Shown piece after piece: positions 51,808 through 59,874 of a stretch of 64,000 bases of DNA (positions are counted from its first letter, which is position 1; every line of letters begins with the position of its first letter). A model generated the notes under the pieces. It searched no databases, was not told the origin of the DNA, and was given only the letters and a program-made list of their open reading frames with translations. The position numbers and the translations under genes are program-made. Source of the DNA: Halopseudomonas pelagia CL-AP6 (lineage in GTDB: Bacteria; Pseudomonadota; Gammaproteobacteria; Pseudomonadales; Pseudomonadaceae); assembly GCF_000410875.1 (NCBI RefSeq), contig NZ_AROI01000016.1:1-64000 (forward strand), in the 5' to 3' direction.

Positions 51808-52992
51808 CTATCGCTCGATCAGCGCAATGCGCTTGTTGTACCAGTTCATCAACATCGAGATGCTGATACTGATGGCCAGATAAACGCTCATAGTGATGGC
51901 GATCACCTCAATTGCCTGCCCGGTTTGATTCAGCACCGTACCGGCAAACAGCGAGACCATCTCTGGGTAACCAATCGCCGCAGCGAGTGAGGAATTCTTT
52001 GCTAGATTCAGGTACTGGCTGGTCAGTGGCGGAATAATGACCCGTAGCGCTTGCGGAATAATCACCAGACGCAGCGTGCGGCCTGCAGGCAGACCCAGCG
52101 AATAGGCAGCCTCGGTTTGGCCATGACTTACCGACTGAATACCCGACCGGACAATCTCGGCGATAAATGCCGCGGTGTACATGGTCAGCGCCAACGTCAG
52201 CGCTATAAGCTCGGGAATCAGCACCCAACCATTGCGGAAGTTGAACCCCGTCAACTCCGGTACGGCCCACACCACCGGCGAGCCAGCCACCAGGACCGCG
52301 AGTCCAGGAATAACCAGTAGGATACCCAGGGCACCGAGCGAAACAGGAAAAATTTTGCCACTCGCCTCACGACGCGCCTTGGCCCAACGGGCCAGCACCA
52401 CGATCGCGACGATTGAAATCACCAGAGCCCCCATAAACAACCCAAAGGTTTCTGACAAGTTCGGCGACGGCATATAAAGGCCACGACTGTTGAGAAAAAA
52501 ACTGTCCAGCACACTCAGGCTTTGACGCGGCCCAGGCAGGCTAAGCATCACCGCGAAATACCAGAACAGGATTTGCAATAAAGGGGGAATGTTACGGAAG
52601 ATTTCGATGTAGACGGTCGCCAGTTGACGCATCAACCAGTTTGGTGAAAGTCGTGCCACGCCAAGCAAAAAACCCATCAGCGTCGCCATGACAATGCCGA
52701 TCACTGACACCAACAGGGTATTGAGCAAACCGACCAGGAACACCCGCCCGTAGCTGTCGCTCTCGGTATAGTCAATCAGATGCTGGGCAATCCCGAACCC
52801 TGCGGTGTTATTGAGAAAAGCAAAGCCGGTAGTGATGCCGCGCTTTTCCAGATTGGTCATGGTGTTGTCGTACAGAAACCAGCCCATCGCCACCACCAGC
52901 ACAATGGCCAGCAGCTGGAACATCCACGCACGCACCTTAGGATCGGTCCAGACCGAACCACGCGGGCGAGGTACTTTTGTAGCAATTTGCAT
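51808..52992 (-). CDS. aapQ: General L-amino acid ABC transporter permease AapQ
   Basis: 394 residues, multi-spanning, with VYIEIFRNIPPLLQILFWYFAVML and the EAA loop RSGIQSVSHGQTEAAYSLGLPAGRTLRLVIIPQALRVIIPPL followed by NSSLAAAIGYPEMVSLF. Partner of AapM. GAGG is six bases from the ATG at 52992; the ATG at 53004 overlaps it. A hairpin occupies the aapJ-aapQ gap. Confidence 0.94.
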   Translation of the reverse strand: MQIATKVPRPRGSVWTDPKVRAWMFQLLAIVLVVAMGWFLYDNTMTNLEKRGITTGFAFLNNTAGFGIAQHLIDYTESDSYGRVFLVGLLNTLLVSVIGIVMATLMGFLLGVARLSPNWLMRQLATVYIEIFRNIPPLLQILFWYFAVMLSLPGPRQSLSVLDSFFLNSRGLYMPSPNLSETFGLFMGALVISIVAIVVLARWAKARREASGKIFPVSLGALGILLVIPGLAVLVAGSPVVWAVPELTGFNFRNGWVLIPELIALTLALTMYTAAFIAEIVRSGIQSVSHGQTEAAYSLGLPAGRTLRLVIIPQALRVIIPPLTSQYLNLAKNSSLAAAIGYPEMVSLFAGTVLNQTGQAIEVIAITMSVYLAISISISMLMNWYNKRIALIER

Positions 52993-53005
52993 AGAAGCCC
53001 TCATA

Positions 53006-53040
53006 GAACACCCACGCCCGCGCGAGCAGGAATGGGGTTC
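53006..53040 (-). other. Hairpin in the aapJ-aapQ intergenic gap
   Basis: GAACACCCA (53006-53014) and TGGGGTTC (53033-53040) pair over eight base pairs with one bulged A. On the minus-strand mRNA it ends just before the aapQ ribosome binding site. Such structures often lower permease expression relative to the binding protein. Confidence 0.45.
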
Positions 53041-53094
53041 ACATCATCGGAACACTACCAGCGACCCGGGGATGGGCCGCCGGTTCTGATCGGA

Positions 53095-54123
53095 TCAGCG
53101 CACTGGCGGTGCGTACTGGATCCCACCTTGGTTCCAAAGGGCGTTGAGGCCACGCTCAATCTTCAGCTCGCTGCCAGCGCCAACATTACGCTCGAAGCTT
53201 TCTTCGTAGTTGCCGACCTGCTTGATGATCTGATGAGCCCAATCTTTTGGTAATTTCAACTCCTTGCCGTACTCACCCTCGCCACCCAGCAGGCGAGAGA
53301 TATCCGGGTTGGCGGTGGATTTAGCCATTTCATCAACGTTCTCGGACGTAACACCCAGCTCCTCTGCATTCAGCATTGCAAACAATGACCACCTGACGAT
53401 ATTGAACCACTCATCATCGCCCTGACGCACTACCGGACCCAGGGGCTCTTTGGAGATGACTTCCGGCAGAACGACGTAATCGTCCGGCGAGCCGAGTTTG
53501 ATGCGTTGCGCATACAGCTGCGACTGATCGGAGGTCAGCACATCACAACGGCCTGATTCCAGCGACTTGGCGCTTTCGTCGGACGTATCATAGGTGATGG
53601 GCGTAAAGCTCATGCCATTGGAGCGGAAGTAGTCTGCCGCGTTCAGCTCGGTCGTAGTCCCGGCCTGGATACACAGTGTCGCGCCATCCAGCTGCTTGGC
53701 ACTCTTGACCCCGAGCTTTTTGTTTACCAGAAAGCCTTGACCATCGTAATAGTTGACGCCGGTGAAGTTCAGACCCAGGCCCGCATCACGCGAACTGGTC
53801 CAGGTGGTATTGCGCGAGAGCACATCGACCTCGCCAGACTGCAGTGCCGTGAAACGCTCCTTGGCTGTCAGCGGGCTATAACGCACCTTGCTCGCGTCAC
53901 CGAACATGGCGGCGGCTACGGCACGGCAGACGTCAACATCCAGGCCCAGATACTGTCCTTTTTCGTCGGCATAGGAGAAGCCCGGCAGTCCGTCACTGAT
54001 ACCGCATTGCACAAAACCTTTTTTCTGAATCGCATCCAGCGTAGCACCCGCGTTAGCCAGACTGCTGACGCCCAAGGCGGCCGCAGCCGCAAATACTGCC
54101 AGAGTGGTTTTCACCGTATTCAT
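53095..54123 (-). CDS. aapJ: Amino-acid ABC transporter periplasmic binding protein AapJ
   Basis: 342 residues with a signal peptide (about 1-26, ANA end). Family-3 solute-binding features: VQCGISDGLPGFSYADEKGQYLGLDVDVCRAVAAAMFGD, GEVDVLSRNTTWTSSRD, LCIQAGTTTE, and the C-terminal WAHQIIKQVGNYEESFERNVG of AapJ/BztA proteins. It binds glutamate, aspartate, glutamine and others in the family. GGAG precedes the ATG. First gene of aapJQMP with a sigma-54-like promoter ~170 bp upstream. Confidence 0.95.
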   Translation of the reverse strand: MNTVKTTLAVFAAAAALGVSSLANAGATLDAIQKKGFVQCGISDGLPGFSYADEKGQYLGLDVDVCRAVAAAMFGDASKVRYSPLTAKERFTALQSGEVDVLSRNTTWTSSRDAGLGLNFTGVNYYDGQGFLVNKKLGVKSAKQLDGATLCIQAGTTTELNAADYFRSNGMSFTPITYDTSDESAKSLESGRCDVLTSDQSQLYAQRIKLGSPDDYVVLPEVISKEPLGPVVRQGDDEWFNIVRWSLFAMLNAEELGVTSENVDEMAKSTANPDISRLLGGEGEYGKELKLPKDWAHQIIKQVGNYEESFERNVGAGSELKIERGLNALWNQGGIQYAPPVR

Positions 54124-54192
54124 GCAAAATCTCCAATTTTTTAGTATTAGTAGAGGAGTCTCTTCTCCGTTGCCCGCGCCTTACAGAGCGGG

Positions 54193-54229
54193 CGCTCCAG
54201 CATGCAGGCAAAGCCGTCATGCTGGAGCG
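54193..54229. other. 12-bp inverted repeat in the aapJ leader
   Basis: CGCTCCAGCATG (54193-54204) and CATGCTGGAGCG (54218-54229) are perfect complements around a 13-base loop. It lies between the candidate sigma-54 promoter and aapJ, so it would be transcribed. No T-run follows. Confidence 0.6.
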
Positions 54230-54291
54230 GAATTACCGTTGAACTGGCTCGAGACCATTGGCTATACGCCAATCTCAGTCCAGACAGACAC

Positions 54292-54307
54292 TGCAAGGGC
54301 TGTACCA
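54292..54307 (-). promoter_or_regulatory. Candidate sigma-54 promoter of aapJQMP
   Basis: Minus-strand TGGTAC-AGCCC-TTGCA has GG-N10-GC spacing and an exact TTGCA -12 element. Nitrogen-linked amino-acid uptake genes are often RpoN-dependent in pseudomonads. It leaves a leader of about 155-160 nt. Confidence 0.6.
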
Positions 54308-54559
54308 GTACAGTTAAGTTCATTGCAAAGAATCTTTCACGGTCAAAACGTTTAGCATTGCGACATATTCGTTACAGATTCCGCTATATACGACTAAAGG
54401 ACTGCCTCATAACAGAACAGACGCCGCCCTAAACAGTGCGCATGACGCGCAAAAATGGCGAGACGACGGCATTCCGGTTACCTGTTGGGAAGTTTGGGAA
54501 GAATGAGTAAAGCCGGACGCGTTCGTTTAGCCCTTTCCTGATTTGACTCAGGCGAGCCA
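54308..54559. other. Remaining gap between aapJ promoter and the oxidoreductase gene
   Basis: No gene seen. A CCTGA/TCAGG mini-hairpin lies at 54537-54552 after the oxidoreductase stop. Upstream activator sites for the sigma-54 promoter would be expected here. Confidence 0.35.
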
Positions 54560-56872
54560 TCAGAGCAGTTGAATATTGCCTTTGACCTGACTGGCCTCAA
54601 GACGCACGGCGATAAACTTGGAGGCGGGGGTGAAGGAGCCCGCGCCATAGCTATCCAGTGCTACCAGCGGGTTGGTTTCAGGGTAATAGGCTGCCGCCTG
54701 ACCCAGCGGCACATCGAATGCCAGTAATGCGAAGCCCTGCACCCGCCGCTCGATGCCGTCGTCCCAAAGAGCTATCAGATCAACCCTCTGCCCCGGCTCA
54801 AATCCCAGGCGCTGGATATCCCGAGCATTGACAAACACCACCTCACGGGTGCCATGCACCCCGCGGTAACGATCATCCAAGCCGTAGATCGTGGTGTTGT
54901 ACTGGTCATGGGAGCGCAACGTCTGCAGTATCAGATCAGGTGTCTGACCGGTGGCAAGCACCCTTTCATGCAATAGAACTGCCGGCAGCGCATTGGCGCT
55001 GAATACCGCCTTAGCCTGCGGCGTATTCCAACGTAGCGCGTTGACCGGATTCGGCAGATGAAAGCCGCCGGGCTGCGCGATCCGCTCATTGAATCGGTCG
55101 AAGCCTGGAATCGTCTGACTGATAAGCTCGCGAATACGTGCGTAATCGTCTATCAGGCTGAGCCAGTCGACGGGGTAATCCCCTAGTGTGGCTTGGCCTA
55201 TCCCGGCAATAATCGCAGGTTCCGAACGCATCGCGGCAGACAGCGGCGGTAACTGTCCATAAGAGGCATGGATCATACTGAACGAGTCTTCCACGGTAAC
55301 CGCCTGCGCTCCGCCCTGCTGCAGGTCGATATCAGTACGCCCCAGGCAGGGCAGAATCAGTGCATCAGCGCCTGGCATCAAGTGGCTTCGGTTAAGTTTG
55401 GTGCTGATCTGCACGGTCAGTGCACATTGCTGCAATGCTTGATGGGTGCGTGGGGTATCCGGAGTGGCTTGGGCAAAATTCCCCCCCAGCGCAACAAACA
55501 CCCGGATCTGGCCTGAGAGCATGGCATTGATTGCTTCAACGGTGTTATGGCCAGCCTGCCTGGGTACCTGGAACCCAAACTGTTGTTCGATGGCGTCCAG
55601 CAGAGCCTTCCCTGGGCGCTCGTTAATGCCCATGGTACGGTCACCCTGAACATTACTGTGGCCGCGAACCGGGCAGACGCCAGCGCCTGGCTTGCCCAAT
55701 TGGCCGCACAGCATCTGCAGATGAGCAATTTCCTGAATAGTTGCGACTGCATGATGGTGCTGAGTTATACCCATAGCCCAACAGATGATGACTTTATCGC
55801 AATGACGATACCGTTGTGCGGCTTGCTCGATGTCCTGCAATGTCAGACCGGATTGTTCAACAATCTGATCCCATGGAGTGGCATCCAACTGCGCCAGGTA
55901 GCCCTCCAACCCGTGACATTGCTGCGCGAGAAACCCCCTGTCGAACACCTCCATAGCGCCGCTATTTAACGCCTCCTGCTCCCACTGCCAAAGATACTTG
56001 GCCATGCCGCGCAAAGCGGCAAAATCCCCGCCCAGTGCCGGGCGAAAGAACGCGGTATTAAGCGGTGAGGAACTATTACTGAGCATCTCCAATGCCGACT
56101 GCGGGTGCTGGAAACGCTCAAGCCCGCGCTCCCGCAGGGGATTGAAGCACACCACCTGAGCGCCACGCTTTACTGCCTCTTTTAAAGGCTCCAGCATGCG
56201 TGGGTGATTGGTCCCTGGATTTTGACCGAAAATGAATATCCCATCGGCCAGTGCAAAATCGTCCAGGGTAACCGTGCCTTTGCCAGAGCCCAGAGCCGCA
56301 TCCAATGCCACCCCGCTCGCTTCGTGGCACATGTTCGAACAATCTGGAAAGTTATTCGTGCCCAGTGCACGAACAAACAATTGGTAGAGAAAGGCAGCCT
56401 CGTTACTGGCTCGGCCCGACGTGTAAAATGCCGCCTGATGAGGGCTTTCCAAGCCAATCAGATTAGCCGCCACCAGCTTGAACGCCTCGTCCCAGCTGAT
56501 CGGCGCATAATGATCTGTAGCCCGGTCGTAGCGCATTGGTTCAGTCAAGCGACCCTGGTATTCCAGCCAGTAGTCACTCTGCTGCCGAAGCTGGCTGACG
56601 CTATAGCGTGCAAAAAAAGCCGCATTCACCCGGCGCCGCGTCGCTTCCCAGTTAACCGCCTTTGCGCCATTTTCACAAAATTTGATATGCGCTGACTCGC
56701 TTGAATCACCCCAGGCACAGCCTGGGCAGTCAAAGCCGCCGTGCTGATTGGTCTTGAGCATTGCGCGCAGGTTTTTAACCGGCTGCTTGCTATCCAGCCA
56801 CGCCAGACTGACGCTGCGCAATGCACCCCAACCCGCCGCAGGGCCTGTATACCGTTTGTAGCGTGCCGTCAT
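54560..56872 (-). CDS. YdeP/FdhF-type molybdopterin oxidoreductase
   Basis: 770 residues. N-terminal CPGCAWGD and later HGGFDCPGC take the place of an iron-sulfur site, followed by the molybdopterin domain (AFYTSGRASNEAAFLYQLFVRALGTNNFPDCSNMCHEASG; GQNPGTNHPRM; VRGHSNVQGDRTMG) and the C-terminal dinucleotide-binding domain (LRSHDQYNTTIYGLDDRYRG). This is the YdeP/FdhF-like formate dehydrogenase family; E. coli YdeP affects acid resistance and the reaction is not established. Its ATG overlaps the fdhD stop by 4 bp, so the two are coupled. Cytoplasmic, no Tat signal. Confidence 0.88.
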   Translation of the reverse strand: MTARYKRYTGPAAGWGALRSVSLAWLDSKQPVKNLRAMLKTNQHGGFDCPGCAWGDSSESAHIKFCENGAKAVNWEATRRRVNAAFFARYSVSQLRQQSDYWLEYQGRLTEPMRYDRATDHYAPISWDEAFKLVAANLIGLESPHQAAFYTSGRASNEAAFLYQLFVRALGTNNFPDCSNMCHEASGVALDAALGSGKGTVTLDDFALADGIFIFGQNPGTNHPRMLEPLKEAVKRGAQVVCFNPLRERGLERFQHPQSALEMLSNSSSPLNTAFFRPALGGDFAALRGMAKYLWQWEQEALNSGAMEVFDRGFLAQQCHGLEGYLAQLDATPWDQIVEQSGLTLQDIEQAAQRYRHCDKVIICWAMGITQHHHAVATIQEIAHLQMLCGQLGKPGAGVCPVRGHSNVQGDRTMGINERPGKALLDAIEQQFGFQVPRQAGHNTVEAINAMLSGQIRVFVALGGNFAQATPDTPRTHQALQQCALTVQISTKLNRSHLMPGADALILPCLGRTDIDLQQGGAQAVTVEDSFSMIHASYGQLPPLSAAMRSEPAIIAGIGQATLGDYPVDWLSLIDDYARIRELISQTIPGFDRFNERIAQPGGFHLPNPVNALRWNTPQAKAVFSANALPAVLLHERVLATGQTPDLILQTLRSHDQYNTTIYGLDDRYRGVHGTREVVFVNARDIQRLGFEPGQRVDLIALWDDGIERRVQGFALLAFDVPLGQAAAYYPETNPLVALDSYGAGSFTPASKFIAVRLEASQVKGNIQLL

Positions 56873-57726
56873 GCGCTATCTCTCGCTGGAAGGGGCGTAT
56901 AAATTCTGGGGGTGGCGTCATGCGGCAAATGGATCAGGTTCAAACCGTACCGGCTCGCCCACTCCACACTCAGCGTAGTGGGCGCAGACAGACTAACCAG
57001 GGTAGCCAGGCCGACGCGTATCGCTTTTTGGATCAGCTCAAGGCTACAGCGACTGGTGACCACCGCAAACCCCAACTGAAAATCGATCTGCTGGCCGTGC
57101 AAGGCGCCAATCAACTTGTCCAGCGCATTGTGTCTGCCAATATCTTCCCGACAGAGAATAATATCGCCTTGGGCATCCACATACAGAGCAGCGTGCATAG
57201 CCCCACTGGCGCGGGCAAGCGCCTGGAACCGACTGATACGCTCGCGCAGCTGATTAAAATGGCTAGCCTGAGGCAGAGCACGTCTAATCATGGGCTTGAG
57301 TTCGGGGAGCGCTTGCGCCATCAGCTCAACGCCACAGAGACCGCAACCGCTCGTTCCGGCCAAGCTACGGCGCTGCTGCTTTAGCGCGCTAAAGGCGCGG
57401 TTGCTGATGTGTATTGCGGCATGGCGATCAACCCCAGCGCCTGAAATATCCACTGCGTAGATATCGTTTGCAGACTCGACCAGGCCATTGCTCAGACTGA
57501 AACCTAAGGCAAAATCATCCAGATCAGATGGCGACACCATCATCACCGCTTGAGCTACACCGTCATAACTGAGCGCTAACGCGCACTCCTGCGCCAGAAC
57601 GGCTTCTCCCCTGGTCGATGCAGCATCGATCTCAATGTACTCGTGCGCAGTCGTATCGGTAGGCCGTGATGTGCGTCTAGCCAAAAAGTCATTAATGCTG
57701 CCTGGAGGATCTGCTCCGCGCGTCAT
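56869..57726 (-). CDS. fdhD: Formate dehydrogenase sulfurtransferase FdhD
   Basis: 285 residues. The C-x2-C sulfur-transfer loop appears as GTSGCGLCGVE, with EDIGRHNALDKLIGA and VTSRCSLELIQKAIRVGLATLVSLSAPT. FdhD passes sulfur from a cysteine desulfurase to the molybdenum cofactor of formate-dehydrogenase-like enzymes. Directly upstream of, and overlapping, the YdeP-type gene, which is the likely client. The ATG at 57726 is used; there is no strong ribosome binding site and a TTG at 57780 is possible. Confidence 0.9.
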   Translation of the reverse strand: MTRGADPPGSINDFLARRTSRPTDTTAHEYIEIDAASTRGEAVLAQECALALSYDGVAQAVMMVSPSDLDDFALGFSLSNGLVESANDIYAVDISGAGVDRHAAIHISNRAFSALKQQRRSLAGTSGCGLCGVELMAQALPELKPMIRRALPQASHFNQLRERISRFQALARASGAMHAALYVDAQGDIILCREDIGRHNALDKLIGALHGQQIDFQLGFAVVTSRCSLELIQKAIRVGLATLVSLSAPTTLSVEWASRYGLNLIHLPHDATPRIYTPLPARDSA

Positions 57727-57877
57727 GGCGGGACCACCTGTATCTGGACTGAATCGCTCTAGCCTAAGTCTTCGAGGCAATTACGTCCATCCAGCGTCGA
57801 CAACGGGGCGTACAGTATGTGGTTTTGTAAAGAAAAAGCATCGGCCAAGGATAGGCCAGAAAGGAACTGTGAATGTC

Positions 57878-57954
57878 TGGTGCGCGAGCCCGGATTCGAA
57901 CCGGGGACCTACCGCTTAGGAGGCGGTCGCTCTATCCAGCTGAGCTACAAGCGC
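57878..57954 (-). tRNA. tRNA-Arg (anticodon CCU)
   Basis: 77 nt with encoded CCA. D arm GCTC-AGCTGGATA-GAGC; anticodon stem ACCGC/GCGGT with loop CTCCTAA giving CCT; T arm CCCGG-TTCGAAT-CCGGG. The acceptor stem (5' GCGCTTG, 3' CTCGCGC) pairs at 1-4 and 7 but has U5 opposite C68 and U6 opposite U67. Reads AGG codons. Confidence 0.93.
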
Positions 57955-58255
57955 AATAAGGGAGTTACCTGAGGGAACCATGTGCTAACAGCACAGTCAT
58001 CAACAGTGCCGGCATATTAACTGAACACGGGTTGCCTTGACCACCCGCAGAAGTCATCGCACCAGATGGCGGCAACGAATGGTTGCAAAATGCCACCTGT
58101 CGGAAATACGTCACAAATTAGAGGCATTTTTTTGTCATCTACTGACATTACTGCATGAAAACAGGTATAAAGACCGGAATTGGACCTTTATCTTGCAGTC
58201 AGCAGTACGGGTGAGCAAATTGTGAACTTGTGGCTAAACTGACTGAAAAAGGCGA
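57955..58255. other. Intergenic region between tRNA-Arg and amrZ
   Basis: About 300 bp, AT-richer than neighbours, no recognisable gene. A GAACTT at 58224-58229 resembles the -35 of AlgU-type sigma factors, but no -10 is found at proper distance. Confidence 0.4.
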
Positions 58256-58277
58256 CTGGCGAATTCCAATTGGCCAG
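58256..58277. promoter_or_regulatory. Palindrome upstream of amrZ (candidate autoregulatory site)
   Basis: A 22-bp dyad with arms CTGGC/GCCAG and inner AATT/AATT, interrupted by one mismatched pair and a CC centre, 39 bp before the amrZ start. It contains TTGGCCA, similar to the TGGCC-type AmrZ sites I know from algD and amrZ promoters. Confidence 0.55.
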
Positions 58278-58315
58278 TATCGATTTTATTCTCTTAAGCG
58301 ATTAATGTTGCCCAT

Positions 58316-58642
58316 ATGAAAACTGCTACCCAACATTACACAAGCCGTACTGCTGACAAATTTGTCGTTCGCCTGCCTGAGGGTATGCGCGAACATATTG
58401 CTGAAGTTGCCAGGCAGCATCACCGCAGCATGAATTCAGAGATCATCGCCAGGCTGGAGCATAGCTTGCTGGATCTCCCGACGCTGCCCGAACAACCGTC
58501 TCGTCAGCTATTGAATGACAAACAGCTCGATGAGCTCAGCCATCCCGAACGCGATCTATTGCTGCGCTTTCGCGAGATGAGCCGTCGCCAGCAGAATGCA
58601 CTGCTTGCCTTGTTACCCGGTGAAGAACAGCAGCAAGCCTGA
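58316..58642 (+). CDS. amrZ: Alginate and motility regulator AmrZ (AlgZ)
   Basis: 108 residues, same length as P. aeruginosa AmrZ. The ribbon-helix-helix core [39 protein letters not shown] is nearly that of the known protein; the C-terminal tetramerisation part is [25 protein letters not shown]. AmrZ activates alginate genes and represses flagellar (fleQ) expression and itself in P. aeruginosa, which links it to the flagellar genes of this window. No Shine-Dalgarno is visible before the ATG. A palindromic candidate operator lies upstream and a shared terminator downstream. Confidence 0.94.
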   Translation: MKTATQHYTSRTADKFVVRLPEGMREHIAEVARQHHRSMNSEIIARLEHSLLDLPTLPEQPSRQLLNDKQLDELSHPERDLLLRFREMSRRQQNALLALLPGEEQQQA

Positions 58643-58675
58643 ATCCGCCGCCAAATAATCATCGCATCAAGGAAC

Positions 58676-58707
58676 ACAAAAAAAACCGCTCATTGAGCGG
58701 TTTTTTG
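58676..58707. terminator. Bidirectional terminator between amrZ and oadB
   Basis: CCGCTCA/TGAGCGG stem (58686-58700) flanked by an A-run on the left and T6 on the right, so it works for both convergent genes. Confidence 0.95.
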
Positions 58708-58725
58708 CTTTCTACCAGCAGACTA

Positions 58726-59862
58726 TCAGCCGACAAAGGCCAGCAATATACCAGCCGCTACAGCAGAGCCGATCACACCCGCGACGTTCGGCCCCATCGC
58801 ATGCATCAACAGGAAGTTCTGCGGATTCGCCTCCAGACCTACCTTATTTGAGACCCTTGCTGCCATTGGCACGGCCGACACGCCAGCAGAACCAATCAGC
58901 GGATTGATTGGCTGCTTGCTGACGATGTTCATCAACTTGGCCATCAACACACCTGAGGCAGTGCCTACGCAAAACGCCACCATACCCAGCACCAGGATGC
59001 CCAGCGTAGTCAATTGCAAAAAGGACTCCGCAGACAGTTTCGATCCCACCGCCAAACCCAGGCCAAGAGTTACGATATTGATCAACGCATTCCGCGAGGT
59101 CTCAGCCAAGCGTTCAACCACGCCACATTCGCGCATCAGGTTACCAAAGCACAACATGCCCACAAGCGGTGCGGCTGAAGGTAGCAGTACCGCAACCAGC
59201 AACAGCAGAACAAGCGGGAAGATAATCTTCTCGGTCTTGCTGACAACCCGCAGCTGAGTCATGGTGATTGCACGTTCTTTTTCGGTGGTCAGGGCACGCA
59301 TGATCGGTGGCTGAATCATCGGCACCAATGCCATGTAGGCATAGGCTGCAACAGCAATCGGACCCAGGAGGTGCGGTGCTAGCTGTGAGGTAACGAAAAT
59401 CGAAGTTGGTCCATCCGCCCCACCAATAATGGCGATTGACGCAGCCTCTTTCAGCGTAAACTCAAAACCTGGGATACCCCAGGCAGTCAGTGCCAGAGCG
59501 CCCATTAAGGTTCCAAAAATGCCAAATTGAGCGGCTGCACCCAGCAACAGGGTTCTGGGATTGGCCAGCATGGGACCAAAATCGGTCATGGCCCCGACAC
59601 CCATAAAGATCAGCAGTGGAAACAACGTAGTCGGTAGACCGGCCTGATAGATCAAATAAAGCAGACCACCCGGATCCGCCATCCCCGCCACGGGCAGATT
59701 AGCGAGAATACCGCCAAACCCGATTGGAATAAGCAGTAACGGCTCAAAGCCCTTGCGAATAGCCAGAAAAATCATGCCCAAGCAGACCAAGATCATGATG
59801 ACCTGGCCCAGTTCCACCTGATAAAGCCCAGTGGACTGCCATAACTGAAGAATATTATCCAT
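58726..59862 (-). CDS. oadB: Sodium-pumping oxaloacetate decarboxylase beta subunit OadB
   Basis: 378 residues, about nine to eleven membrane helices. Family motifs include the region [37 protein letters not shown], the aspartate of GGADGPT implicated in Na+ translocation, [19 protein letters not shown] and [14 protein letters not shown]. It decarboxylates carboxybiotin and expels Na+. GAGG ten bases before the ATG. 12 bp after oadA; operon end with the bidirectional terminator. Confidence 0.95.
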   Translation of the reverse strand: MDNILQLWQSTGLYQVELGQVIMILVCLGMIFLAIRKGFEPLLLIPIGFGGILANLPVAGMADPGGLLYLIYQAGLPTTLFPLLIFMGVGAMTDFGPMLANPRTLLLGAAAQFGIFGTLMGALALTAWGIPGFEFTLKEAASIAIIGGADGPTSIFVTSQLAPHLLGPIAVAAYAYMALVPMIQPPIMRALTTEKERAITMTQLRVVSKTEKIIFPLVLLLLVAVLLPSAAPLVGMLCFGNLMRECGVVERLAETSRNALINIVTLGLGLAVGSKLSAESFLQLTTLGILVLGMVAFCVGTASGVLMAKLMNIVSKQPINPLIGSAGVSAVPMAARVSNKVGLEANPQNFLLMHAMGPNVAGVIGSAVAAGILLAFVG

Positions 59863-59874
59863 CCAGATTCATCC

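Noticed and set aside
58224-58250. AlgU-type promoter for amrZ
   Set aside because: GAACTT matches the -35, but no TCTGA-like -10 occurs 16-17 bp downstream.
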